Both the position numbers and the translations under genes were made by a program. Shown piece after piece: positions 20,435 to 31,534 of a DNA stretch of 64,000 nt. Below the pieces are notes generated by a model that was given only the letters and a program-made list of their open reading frames with translations, was not told where the DNA came from and searched no databases. Origin of the DNA: Parastagonospora avenae f. sp. tritici 18332-5. Lineage: Eukaryota > Ascomycota > Dothideomycetes > Pleosporales > Phaeosphaeriaceae. The stretch covers positions 62,001 to 126,000 of the forward strand of contig JAFJTR010000009.1 in NCBI GenBank assembly GCA_022559985.1, written 5' to 3'. How positions within the stretch are numbered: position 1 is the first letter of the stretch; every line of letters starts with the position of its first letter.

Positions 20435-21728
20435 CTACTCCCTAACAATCAAACTCGCCATACCCATACCCGTCCCAATACACTTCGACAACACACCCAT
20501 CTGCTCGCCCCTCCTGCCCAACTCACTCAATAACGTCGCAAGCATCCGCCCACTCGTCGCGCCCAACGGGTGGCCCAACGCAATAGCGCCTCCATTCGGA
20601 TTCACATGGTCCATCCTATCCTCGAGACCCAGCTTGCGCACGCAATACAACGCCTGCGACGCAAACGCCTCGTTGATCTCCCACACATTAACGTCCTTGG
20701 TGGACAGGCCCGTGTAGTCGAGGAGCTTGGGGATCGCGACGGCGGGGCCGACGCCCATCTCGTCGGGCTGGCAGCCGGTGACTTGTGTGCCTGCCCACTT
20801 TCCTATGATGTCCTTCTCGAGGCCGAGTGCGGTGGCGGTGCTGCGGCGCATCATGAGGGCTGCGCTGGCGCCGTCGGAGACTTGACTGCTGTTTCCGGCC
20901 GTGGATGCGCCGTCTTGGCTGAAAGCTGGTTTCATAGTTGCGAGCTTCTCGACGGTGGTGGTTGGCCGGATGCCGTCGTCCTCCTCGACTGTGATGGTCT
21001 TGACGTCTTCTGGGGTTTCGGGCTCGATGCGGCGTGTGGTTACGGGCACGATTTCGTTTGCGAAGAGGCCGGTTTGACGCGCTTTGGCGGCGAGGTGGTG
21101 TGAGCGTGCGGCGAATGCGTCTTGGTCTTGTCGCGAGACGCCATACCGTGAGGCTACGTTCTCGGATGTGACGCCCATGTTCATTATGCAGTCCCGAGCT
21201 TGCTTCACTGGGCTGTCTTTCAAGTCGTGCCAGAGCTCTGTGGGGATGGCGCGGCTACCGTAGTTGCGTGTCATGCTCTCCATACCACCACCGATACCAA
21301 TTTCTATTTGCCCAACGGCAATGGCGTTTGCGATGTTGGTTATGGCATTTAACCCTGAGGCGCAGGCGCGGTTCGTGGTGCTGAAGGATGTGGTGGTGGG
21401 AATGCCAACGTGGTTCGCAGCCATGCGGCCGGCTTTTGAGCCTCCAAGCTCAGCGAGGACAGTACCGATGCATACGTCGTCTATCTTTGCAGGGTCGAGG
21501 TTGGGAAACTTGTTGATAGTGGCTTTGAGGACCTAGACAGCTATTAGATGAGAGCCCATTTGGGAGTAGATTTGAACATACTGCAGCAAGCAATTCATGG
21601 TCGTATGCATCTCTCAATCCACCCTTCTTCGCTCGTGTGACAGGCGTGCGAAGGGCGGAGAGGAACACGACATCGTGAGGGTTCTTCTGGAGAATGTTCT
21701 TGAGGCCTTTCTGTGCGAAACCTGCCAT
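20435..21728 (-). CDS. Thiolase: 3-ketoacyl-CoA thiolase / acetyl-CoA C-acyltransferase
   Basis: Exons 21582-21728 and 20435-21532 (49-nt intron) give 414 aa. The catalytic set is complete: nucleophilic Cys106 in TNRACASGL, His370 in GGAIALGHPLGAT and Cys400 in CIGTGMG. Other thiolase signatures are SALRTPVTRAKKGG, GGMESMTRNYG and WEINEAFASQAL. Thiolases cleave 3-ketoacyl-CoA in beta-oxidation or condense two acetyl-CoA. There is no C-terminal SKL. The N-terminal 18 residues (MAGFAQKGLKNILQKNPH) could hold a divergent PTS2, so peroxisomal location is likely but not certain. It is tail-to-tail with the DUF3245-type gene, the two stops only 56 bp apart. Confidence 0.92.
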
Positions 21729-22235
21729 TGGAGTGTAAATGCAGCGCTAAATGAGGAACAGACAAATGTTAGAGATGTGGCACACAATGATATGAGAGGA
21801 TCGACAGCAAAAGAGGCTGGAGAAGTTCTCCATAGCTGCCGCACGTTTCCATGCCTGTTGCAAGCTAAAGCTCCCGATACTGGAGTTCGGCAAGTGAGCG
21901 CGGGGCGCAAACTCGGCTAAGCTCTCTTCCCCAGACAGCATAGCGGAAAAAGCACGGAAAAGCCTCGGAAATGTGACGGGCTTTTAAGCCGGGAGGAATG
22001 GGGAAAGACGCTGAAACGATGCTCAGTCTCGACATACATTCAGTCAATCTAACATGAGTAGCACTACGTCCAAAAGAGACATCCGGCACAGTGAATCGTG
22101 CACCAACCTTGCCAGAACAGATCCTGAGCTACGTTCGTACAATCCTTCCTGCTGCCGTGTTTTCGCCGCCTGCCGCAAAATGCTCCAAATTCTCAAGAAA
22201 ACGTGTAAAGGGTGCCATGACGATCGTGTCATGAT
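21729..22235. promoter_or_regulatory. Thiolase upstream region, 507 bp
   Basis: It lies between the thiolase start (21728, minus) and the NTF2 stop (22236, minus). No gene is evident; the thiolase promoter is expected here. Confidence 0.35.
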
Positions 22236-22895
22236 TTAAGCGGCGGGGTAGACGAGGCGGAAGACGTCGTTGAAGACGAACCACTGCTCAACATCCTTCC
22301 TGAGGTGGAAGACCTGGGTGAAGGACATCGGCTTGTCCGAACCCTCAACCTGCCGTAGTGTTAGGATATAGGCACTCTCCCAATCAGCAAAGACCTACCA
22401 AAAGTGCGCCAGTGACCAAAACAACGATGCCATTCTCGTCCACGGGCTGGCAGTCGACAGTGTCGGTACGGTGTTGTATCTGCTGGAATGGGAGGTTCTT
22501 CTCGAGTGAGTACGGATTCGAGTACGGGTCGGCGCATGATTCTCACCTGGAGCTTCTCTACGATAGCTGGGGCTCCCATGATGCCCTGGGCCTCGAAAGT
22601 GAGCATGGACTGGTCGCGCTGCAACACTCATTGTAAGCCTGTGTTCCTTTGTTGTAGTGTTCCATCACGTACGTAGAGCGCGGCGAGCTCAGCGCGGTTC
22701 CTGTCAAAGGTCGCATAGTAGTACTCGACGAACTGCTCTGAGGCGCATGTCAGTCTCGATCGAGGCAAGAATCTACCGCTCAGGGACTCGGCGGCGAGGC
22801 TGGCGACGTACTGCCAATTGCTTCAAAGTCGGCTGTCCACCTGGTTAGTCGCGTTGCGCAAACATTGAGGGGTAGCTGCAGTAAAGCGTACCCAT
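22236..22895 (-). CDS. NTF2: Nuclear transport factor 2
   Basis: Six exons (22892-22895, 22812-22832, 22673-22737, 22547-22618, 22399-22500, 22236-22349) close to 125 aa, the normal length of NTF2. The protein reads MADFEAIGKQFVEYYYATFD at its start. Further landmarks are NRAELAALY, RDQSMLTFEAQGIMG, IVEKLQKNLPFQQIQHR and a C-terminal WFVFNDVFRLVYPAA. NTF2 carries RanGDP into the nucleus and binds FxFG nucleoporins. The first coding exon is only four bases (ATGG), so the second codon is split by an intron. Introns are 46-74 nt, and nearly half the gene is intron, which is unusual beside its neighbours. Confidence 0.95.
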
Positions 22896-23529
22896 CTTGG
22901 AAATGGAGTCTGGTAAAGCTGGGGTTGTCAAATATGTGCGTTCTCGTGTAGCGCGCGATGGCCGGTTGGTGAGTCAATCTGTGGTATTGGTATTTCCTGC
23001 GAGGGAGTCTGGCGGGATGCTTTCGATGGGCTGCCTTGGTGGGGCAGCTGCGCCATCGGCGGTGGCCCGACGTTTCGCCGGGCAGGCTACTAAATCTTTG
23101 AAATCCCAGGCCGCTGAACCTGTTCATCCTCACCCCAACGCAGTCAACACTACGCATCCAATCTGATGCACATCGTCGTGGCAGCTTGACATGCTCGCGC
23201 TACTCTCTGTACATCACGACAGGTAAGCATACTCTGCACTTCTCCCTCCGCTTTATGATGATTACACTTCAAACGATAACTTCCGAGACTACACGTCGGT
23301 GAAGTCCAAAAAATTTCAAGCTCAACAGGCTGATCGCGCTCTTCTATTTCAACGCATCGCACTACCGTTTATGTATACATGCTGACGATGAAAAGCCTAC
23401 AGGTTTGATGCGGAGTCCACCTCCTCGCTGGTCAACGTCGAATTTTAGAGAGCTTACATGCGCTACACAATATATATCCATGTTTTATCCACACACTTCT
23501 CATGCCTTCTGATGTTTGGACCTCGCGCT
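22896..23529. other. Intergenic, 634 bp
   Basis: Upstream of NTF2 and downstream of the reductase gene (both minus). No supported gene or repeat. Confidence 0.4.
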
Positions 23530-24658
23530 CTACAACCCCTTCTTTTGGAACGATTTGACCGTGTCAACGATTGACTGCTCAAATGTCTTGTACTTGAGAC
23601 CCAGGACATCGATCGACCGCTTGTTGTTGTACTTGTACAATCCCTTCTGGGGCGTGCCCTCGGGGTAGTCGCCACCGGGAGTCGAGTCGCTCGGCAGGTC
23701 CTTGAAGTCTGGGAAGTTCTTCTTGATGATCTGGCACATTTCCTTGTTCGAGAAGTAGCCTGCGGTCACAAAGAATCGCTTGTTGGCAGCGTCGGGCTTT
23801 TCGAAAGCTGCAACATGCGCCTCTGCCACGTCGCGTACGTCCACCCACAGATGTACTCCACTGGCTGGAATGTCGTCCTTGAATTTGCCCTGTGCTGCGT
23901 ATAGGATGCGCTGGTTCGAGGTGTTCATGTTGTCGAGGCTGTCAAGTGCGTGAACCTGATCATGTTAGACAATGCACAAAGTTGTAATCGTGATGGACGT
24001 ACGATAGGACCAAAAACCATGGGAGGGTTGATGGTGGCGAGTGTGAAGTTTGGCTTCTCCTTCTCGACAAAATCCCATGCAGCCTTCTCAGCAAATGTCT
24101 TGCTTGCTCGGTAGCCCATCATCGGGTTCTCGGTCGCCTCTTCCGAGGTGATGGGGTTCCAATCCGCCTCTGAGTACTCATGGCCTGGCCAGAAGCCCTT
24201 GTCGCCGTTGACGATGGATGCGAAAGATGAGGTGATGACAACGTGTTTGACAGACGGCGCGCTCTTCTTGATAGACTTCAGAACTCCAGTGGTTCCAATG
24301 ATGGCTGGATCGAGCAGATCCTAACGCTGTCAACTACGCCTCGTAATATACAGGCTTCGAAGCTTACCTTCTTAACATCCGTGACATTGAAATGGAACGG
24401 ACTCGCGGTGTGCAACACAGCCTCGAAAGGTGGGTCAGAGACTACAGCCTTCTCAAATGCGTCTGGCTGAGCAATGTCTGGCACAATAGCGAAGCCTAGC
24501 TGGCCCTTTTCGACATATTTCTGGTACGACGTCTTGATCTTATCCGCCTTCTCCTGGGTTCGCACAGTAGTGACAACTGAGTGACCGTGTTCTAGGAGAA
24601 TGTCCAATGTGTGAGCAGCGATGAAGCCGCTTCCCCCAGTGAGAAGTACTCGAGTCAT
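23530..24658 (-). CDS. NAD(P)-dependent reductase of the methylglyoxal/dihydroflavonol reductase type
   Basis: Exons 24368-24658, 24003-24320 and 23530-23955, with two 47-nt introns, give 344 aa. It is an extended short-chain dehydrogenase. The Rossmann motif TGGSGFIAAHTLDILLEHGH is at the N-terminus, HTASPFHF in the middle, ITSS before the catalytic tyrosine, and GYRASKTFAEKAAW holds the YxxxK pair. ATINPPMVFGP matches the substrate side of Gre2 and Ari1 of yeast. These enzymes reduce aldehydes and ketones such as methylglyoxal with NADPH. The C-terminal VDTVKSFQKKGL is typical for the group. No signal peptide or membrane segment. Exact substrate cannot be told. Confidence 0.88.
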
Positions 24659-25614
24659 CGTTGTGGTTATGTTTGGGTTGCTGAAGATGGGAGAATTTCG
24701 ATTGGTTTAGTTTCCAACGTCCATGAGCTGGCTAGAGCATTAAGTATTTGTAGACGCTCACAACGCACCTAGCGCGGGGTAGCTCTTCCCCGAGCTTCGG
24801 GATTGCGTCTTTTTGACGCAGATAAGTCCCATGGAGTAACCCTCGATTACAAAATGCTCCTTGCTGGCAGGCGTTATGTCCGTTTTCCGTCATGTCCCAC
24901 AATCCAGGCTTCGGCCATGACATCATCATCAGTGCTGCATCTCCGAAGCTTGCTGCTTCTGGAGCTTTGCTCTTCCTGTGCGCGGATCTATATCCGTATG
25001 AGTATGCTGGAATAGCTGTTGATCCGCTGCATCTGGCATCTTCTTGTTCTTGCTGAATGGATTGTGCAGCTCCAGAAAGATGCCACAGTAGAGCCACAAC
25101 TTCATGGTGGGCACGCGACTGTTGTTGTCGTTGTTGCGCTGTCGCAGAATAGGGATCAGTCGCCAGAGTACACTGAGCGATGCAATTTGGGTGTATTGCG
25201 CGTCTCAAGTTATTTCAGGTGTTCAGATGTGTTGGTGAATGCTGGCGAGATGCTGGCGAGATGCTGTTAGATTCATCGCGTGTCTGAGGCTCACCCACCG
25301 CAGCATCGATGACGCTAGTCAGGGTTCCTCGTTCTTTGCTCGAGGCCCCACCATAGCTCGAGCTGCAGCCCACTTCGCCCCCTCCGCCACCTCCTCAATC
25401 TTCCAATCCCATCAGACTTCGGACTCTTTGCCATCGTTTACCCGAGACCAGATCCAAATATGGATAAACCCCAGGGGTCATCAAAGGGTCTCTCGACGTC
25501 CGATTCAGGTGTAATTGCGGGGCTGGAATTAAGATGAGGGGCAGCTTCTCTGCTGAGCGGGCGTTACTTCGTTTTACTATCTTCCTTCACACACTATCGT
25601 GAGATAAATCAAAT
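24659..25614. promoter_or_regulatory. Divergent intergenic region, 956 bp
   Basis: It lies between the reductase gene (minus) and the MetE-like gene (plus), so both promoters should be here. It includes a 12-bp direct duplication GATGCTGGCGA near 25239-25262. Open frames on the minus strand (24732-25208) lack protein-like content. Confidence 0.4.
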
Positions 25615-26888
25615 ATGTCGACTGCAAAGAGAAGCCCACCATTCCGCGCTGAGCACGTTGGCTCCCTGTTGCGACCACAGGAGCTTGTCCAGAAGCGATA
25701 CGATGTCGCCTCAGGAAAAGCTACGCAGCAGGACCTCGAACCATTAGAGGACAAGACCGTTGCGGAGGTCGTCAAGATGCAGCAGGGCTGCGGTTTGAAG
25801 GTCATCTCGAGCGGAGAGTACACAAGGTAAAATTATGCGAGCTGGGATATGCACGACTTGTACAGCTAACACAGACTAGGCACATGTTTTGGGGAACATT
25901 CTTCGAGACCCTCCACGGAATGAAAGAGCTTCAACTTGGCGTGCTCAAGGGCTACGACAAGGACATCTTCCGAGCATATGCACCGGACGTCAAGTCGTTC
26001 ATGGAGGCCAAGGAAGTACCCAACCACGTTACCGTGTGTGTCGACAAGATCCGCCACCCAGGCGTTTCTAGCAACCAGCGCGAAGTGAACCTCATGAAGA
26101 GCCTGCTTCCAGAGAGCGAGTGGAAGAACATCAAGATTACCATCATCTCGCCATCATGGTATCACTTCCGCTACATGAACGGAAGGAGCTTTCCCAAGGA
26201 AGTGTACGCAAACGACGAGGAGTACTTTGAGGACGTCGCAAAGGCTTACCAGGAGGAGCTGAAGATCCTGCACTCTCTTGGTATCAGGAACATCCAGATC
26301 GACGACCCCAACCTGGCATACTTCTGCTCGCAAGACATGTTGGAGGGCTGGGCCGCGGACAAGACGAATGACAAGACCGCCGACGAGATGTTTGACTCTT
26401 ACGTCAAGTTCTACAACAAGTGCTTCGAGCGCCCCGCAGACATGCACCTTGGTATCCATCTCTGCCGTGGCAACTACGTCGGAAGTCGTCACTTCTCGGA
26501 GGGCGCGTATGACAACATCGCAAAGAAGCTATTCCAGGACCTGAACGTCGACACATACTACCTCGAGTATGACACACCTCGCGCTGGTGGTTTTGAGCCT
26601 CTCGAGCACCTGCCAAAGAACAAGAATGTCGTTCTTGGCGTAATTACATCGAAGTTCCCCAAGCTCGAGGACAAGGACGAGATGATTGCGCGTGTCAACC
26701 AGGCTGCCGATTGGATCGCAAAGGGTACCGGTCAGTCGCGCGAGGACGCTATCAAGCAGTGCTGCGTCAGCCCGCAGTGCGGGTTCGCGTCGCATGCCGA
26801 GGGTAACGATCTTGGATACGAGGATATGAGGAAGAAGCTACAGCTGGTGAGGAGTATCGCGGATGCGGTTTGGCCAGGCGAGCCATAG
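25615..26888 (+). CDS. MetE-like (cobalamin-independent methionine synthase C-terminal domain) protein
   Basis: Exons 25615-25826 and 25880-26888 (53-nt intron) give 406 aa. It is about half the length of full methionine synthase and corresponds to its catalytic C-terminal barrel. FRAEHVGSLLRPQEL opens the barrel. The likely zinc set is present: His and Cys in GIHLCRGN, Glu in YYLEYDTPRAG and Cys in CVSPQCGFASH. IQIDDPNLAYF is another family motif. The stand-alone short form is found in bacteria (YxjG type) and many fungi; it is presumed to be a methyltransferase acting on a thiol, but the substrate is not settled. No organelle signal is seen. Its promoter faces that of the reductase gene. 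Confidence 0.85.
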
Positions 26889-27987
26889 ATGTGCATAGGT
26901 TTGCGGAGTTTTAGGGCGGGAGATGTGAGTGAGATCACGATTGATTCAACCTTACTGGAGTATCGGGAGGCGCTGAGAGGAGATAAGATGCCTATTCAAC
27001 ACGGCGTTTGTGAGGCGTGAGTAGCTTCAAGAGAATAGCTACGCATTCAAAAAGCGATATGTTCCCATCTGACTTTGTTTTGCTAGGATTATGGGTCCAC
27101 TGAAGCTCCTAAGCGTCCAATACAATTTACCACACTGCGAATTGAAAGACATAACAAATGATCATGAAATCCTAGGATGTTGCTCAAGCGATTTTGAGTA
27201 TACCGCGAAAACGTTACCTCATACTCGAATATCATAACTACAAGTAACATTGCGAGGGACTGATTAGCTGTTGCGCTGTACTTTCCCAACAGTCTTAATG
27301 GAAAATATCTACGTCCTCAAATACAACCCTGTGCCTGTGATCTGCAAGTCCTAGACACCGATTGATCAGTCGACAGCAGGACTGCTCATTGACTTTGTCA
27401 CTTTGCACTAATCACGTGGCCCAGTTTTTGTTACCTGCATGTGCGGATACCAGTCCACAAAACACCTCACTTCTTTGACCTCTCTATACTCCCGCAATAG
27501 TACAAATGCCGTAGAATCTAATTAGGAATGTCTGTTGATAGCTCACCGCATGTACCATTCATTCTGCGAACGCTTTTGCTCTTCACTTGATGACTAAGAG
27601 CAGCTCTGGGTGAAGGAGAGAGACAAAGTCTTCTTCTAGCGTCTTCCAACAGCATCGAATCTGCTCTTGCAATCTGCTTTGAGAAGCAGCAGGTGACGTG
27701 CTTGTGAAGGATTAGTCATGCGGCTTCATGTAAACAAGCAAATCTGACACTCCAGTTTGTTTTCTCCGTCCCGCCTTCCACCACCACGCATGCACTTCGC
27801 GCTGCTTGCACCGCTTTGCATCTCCATGATTTCGGGCTTCTCTGGGCATGATCTGAGGTATTTTCCTTCCATCCCGACTCACTTCAAGCGCATGCTCACA
27901 TTTTCAGTTCAGGAAGGCTCCAGAGCACGACTGCCTTTGCAGACTGTGTCCGCCGACAAGCTGCCATGCGCCTGTAGCAACTCCAGA
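26889..27987. other. Intergenic, 1.1 kb
   Basis: 3' flank of the MetE-like gene and upstream of the small spliced gene at 27988. The frame of the latter stays open upstream to about 27757, without protein-like composition. No repeat or RNA gene noted. Confidence 0.35.
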
Positions 27988-28648
27988 ATGCTACTTCACA
28001 GCAGCGAGTATACCTTAATAACGCTCCTTACTCACTTTTACTAACCTTTGCGCAGCGAAGCTGTCCGAGGCCCTCCCCTAGAGCAATCGCTGCTGCCCTC
28101 CAAGCCAACCTTCAGTCACCAGACCCTACCACCAAGTCAGTACACAGCTTCAGTTCTCAGCAGGGTATGGCTAACAGTATGCAGAGACCAGAGAGAGGGG
28201 CGCTCCGTCTACTCAACCAAAGACTTCTCCGAGCTTCCCAAGGATGGCGCGTCTTCCTCCAAACTACATATCCCGTAACAAGAAAAACCAGAGTGCATTC
28301 AACAATCCGCCTCCGACCGTTCGAGACCTCAGGGAAGTTACGCATTACATGGGTTCCAGCACTTTCAAAGACCCCAGAGCGTTTGGCTACGTGTACGATG
28401 GAAAGCTCAAATCTTCGAAGTATGGATCGCTCGAGACTTTGGATCTGGACCTCTGTTTAGAAACATGGATCACTGCTAAGTCTTGCCGGCTTGGTAACGA
28501 TTGCTTGTGGTGCCACGAAGAGTTGACTACCAGGGAGGCACTGTGGATGATCTCGATGGGCGCAAACTGCGTAGAGGGTTTGAAAGGCTGCCGTATGCTA
28601 CCAGAACGACCCAAAATGACGGTCTGGAATGTCTTCATTGCCAGATAG
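27988..28648 (+). CDS. Small spliced hypothetical protein with CxxCH-type Cys motif
   Basis: I assemble exons 27988-28007, 28056-28135 and 28185-28648. The introns are 48 nt (GTATAC donor, TACTAAC branch, GCAG end) and 49 nt (GTCAGT donor, GCTAAC branch, GCAG end), and the total closes at 187 aa. The main exon reads MARLPPNYISRNKKNQSAFN at 28244, which is an alternative start for a 134-aa product. A cluster SCRLGNDCLWCHEELTTREA resembles a small zinc-binding knuckle (C-x5-C-x2-C-H), with two more Cys further on (NCVEGLKGC). RNA binding would fit a CCCH-like site but is only a guess. I do not recognise the family. Confidence 0.55.
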
Positions 28649-29184
28649 CGGCTGGCGCTGAGTGTGGCTTCTAGATTTGAAGCCCGCTTACGGGAGATAC
28701 ATGAAAATGCTTCACACATGGGATGTATCGATATAAACATGGCTTGTATCTCTTCTGGTGCATTCATCATAGCATTCCAGGTTCCTGCAGCTTGCTTAAA
28801 CCACCCCATCGCAAATTAGAGTCAATGTATACTGGCTTGGCAGCTCAGTGTAAAGATAGGGTATTCTGCTATAGGTAAGGCAAAACTATACAGCTGCAGT
28901 AGCCTGATCAATCAAAGGTCCTTCAACAACCTATTTTTGTACTACTTATCAATTCAGCGCAGACCTAGAATGACTGTTTCAAACCACTTGAAAGCCTGAA
29001 GGTATATGCGGTGTTTTCTAGATCCAAGCACAACAATGATACATCATCATGAGTGAGGACCTCCAGATGCATAAGAACCAACACAAGGATCATTTGTAGA
29101 TTCAACAGCGATATATTCTATCACAATCATCATAACATATCTTCAACAACATCCACTTCCAAACACACAACGCATCCATCCTCC
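28649..29184. other. Intergenic, 536 bp
   Basis: 3' flanks of two convergent genes. No coding or repeat signal. Confidence 0.4.
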
Positions 29185-31534
29185 TCAGCCCATTATGATC
29201 CACTCTCCCCCGCCCAAGCGCTCCCCTAACGCGTCCAACTCCCCATCCAACGACTTAATCCCACCCCCCACATCATCCGCCCGCTCATCCCCTCCCGGCA
29301 TATTCTCCACCGCGCGCCTCAAAACCCCCTGCGCATCCTCATGGCTCGCCACAAACGTATCCCGCGCGACGCGCAACGCCGTCCGCAGCCGCGAGCGTAT
29401 AATCGCCGACTCCTCTTTGTCCAGCGCCGCATCGAGCGCCGCGGGCGTGCGCTTGCGCACGGCGATTACGGTGCGCTGGTGTGCGAGCCAGGCGGTTAGG
29501 ATGGTGGGGAGGGCGGTGGGGACGACGGCCATCATGAGGTGTGTGGCGCCGAGCTGGATGTTAGCGAGGAGAGAGGTGGAGGAGTATTTATGGCGTGTAA
29601 GGGGGTCGAGATAGTGCAGGAAAGCGGTGGTGAAGGGGCGGGAGTAAAGTATGCGGCGGCGGATGGGGTTGGACTCTTCTGTGTATTGAGGAGCGGGTGC
29701 GGTGAGTTTCCTGCCCTTCGTTGGGGGGTGCGAGGGCGCGTTGGATTTCTTTTTTTTTCTCCTGAGGGCGCTGCATGGCGATAGGATGGGAAGAGGGGGA
29801 TAGAGCGCGCTTTTGACGGACGGGTAGGGGAGTATGTCCGCGATAGTGTCCACGCGCTTGCCAGAGTGGTATTGGGAGTTGTCCCCGCGTCATGCGGTTT
29901 TGATCACCGGATGGGGGCTCTGGGGTGCCTGCGTGTGCTTGCTCGACTCCGGCGCTGTCCACGGGAGCATCTGAGGCGATCTTGTGCGGGATCCCCTTGT
30001 CCTTTCGTGGCGCACGCTTCTTGATACCTGCTAGGATCTTCTCGTTGTACACCGGTGCGTTTGCGCGTGTACGTCGGCCATCTACAAGTCGCTGTGCCAC
30101 TGTAGAAACGAACTGATTCTCTGGCTCTTCGTCTGCTTTGGTCGCAGGAGGAAACACGAACTTCTTCAAAGCCGGCGCAGCATCCAGGCCCTTTGTCGTC
30201 TCCTCCAGTTCCAATGCATCCCTAGCGGCGCGAAGGCGGGCAAGCTTGCTCTCAGCCGTTTTGATTGCACTCTTGTGCTCTTCAAGTCGCGACTGAGTAG
30301 TTCGCGGCGTCTTGGGACTCTCTTGTACTGCTTCAGGGGTACTAGCTAGTCTCCGTGGCAAAACCTGAATGTTCTCTTTGTATGCCTTAGCGATGCTGAC
30401 TGCCCTAGCTTTCCGAACTTTCGCCTTATCCAGGCGGAAAGCCATGACGAGACTGGAGCCATCTAGCTTCTCAATCCTCACGAAAGGATTTCGCCCTTGA
30501 ATGCGGACCTTGGTGGGTCGCGCCTCCTCGTCATTTGCAGGTGAATCCGAGTCGTACGTATCAAGTTCGCGGTCGAGTTCGTCGTCAGCTTCGGACTCGT
30601 GTGTGGAATCTTCTTCTTCGACTTCCGGCTTCGTAGGAACCTTCCGGTACTTTACGTAAATCCGGGTATTGACCGCCTTGAGCGCGATCCAAAGACGCAG
30701 ATACTCGCGGATCAACTTATTCTCCTCCTCGTCATGAAAGTGCAGCTCATGAGCATATTCGCCATAATCTCCCGGCATCTCCAACCATTCCTTCTCGCCC
30801 TCGGCGCTCCAAATCTTCTCCCCAAACTCCTCCATCAACGCATCAACCTCGTCCGCCAACGCAGCCGGATCGAAAGCGACATTAACGACGTGAGCGTCAA
30901 GGACTTGAGCATCATCACTGTCGGAGAGCTTGTGTGTGACAACTCAGAGGGTCTGGGCAAGTTTACTGACCGTCTTGTTCTTGAAGGAGAAATTCGTCCC
31001 AGTTTGAGAGCGCTTCAGGCCAAGATGCTCGAGGACGCTGCCGATGCTGAAGGCGCCTTTTGACGGGTATTTTACGCGCTTTAGCCAGGAGGCTCGATCG
31101 AAGTTGGAGTTACGCGCGGCGAGGGACTTGAGCGCTGCAGATGCGGGCGATTGATCTTTCTGAGCCTTGGACTTTGACTTGGTGGGAGGTAGGCTGGCCT
31201 CGTGATCAAAGCCGCTCATTGGGTGGTCGTTGAGCATATTGTCGTTTGCATGAGACGTGTCTAGGTCCATCTCGTCGTGTTTATCGATCTCAGCTTGGTT
31301 AATGGCTCCGCCTTGCGCAGCAGACATGTCATTGTCTGGAGCAGATATGGCTACTTTGATGGTGTCAAGTTGATCGCCCTCAACTGTACTTGTGACTGTT
31401 GCTGTGTCTAGCGCTGCCAGGTTTTGCTCTCGGCGACGCAATCCCGTGGAAGGTGAATGTCTAGCGCGTGGAGGCAAGGGATTGAGAATGAGTCTCCCGT
31501 CCTCTGAGATGACAATGCTGCCTTCGCTGTTCAT
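29185..31534 (-). CDS. Paralogue A of the unrecognised A-D family, with probable frameshift
   Basis: Exon 1 (30971-31534) and a second exon from 30928 are joined over a 42-nt intron (GTCAGT...CAAG) whose TGA would otherwise end the protein. Exon 1 ends with ASWLKRVKYPSKGAFSIGSV then LEHLGL, the family's first block. The second exon has LMEEFGEKIWSAEG and LRLWIALKAVNTRIYV, its second and third blocks. At a CCCC run on the plus strand (29883-29886) the coding signal jumps frame. One fewer base there would continue the protein into the frame that ends at 29185. That part is Lys-rich (RRKKKKSNAPS), then hydrophobic (LMMAVVPTALPTILTAWL), then acidic. Without the correction the frame ends at 29588 in an atypical Pro/His/Arg-rich tail. 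It could be a true frameshift, a sequence error, or two genes. Confidence 0.55.

Noticed and set aside
29588..29880. C-terminal tail of paralogue A read without a frame change
   Set aside because: It turns abruptly into a Pro/His/Arg-rich frame, while the overlapping frame is protein-like; I treat it as the wrong frame.
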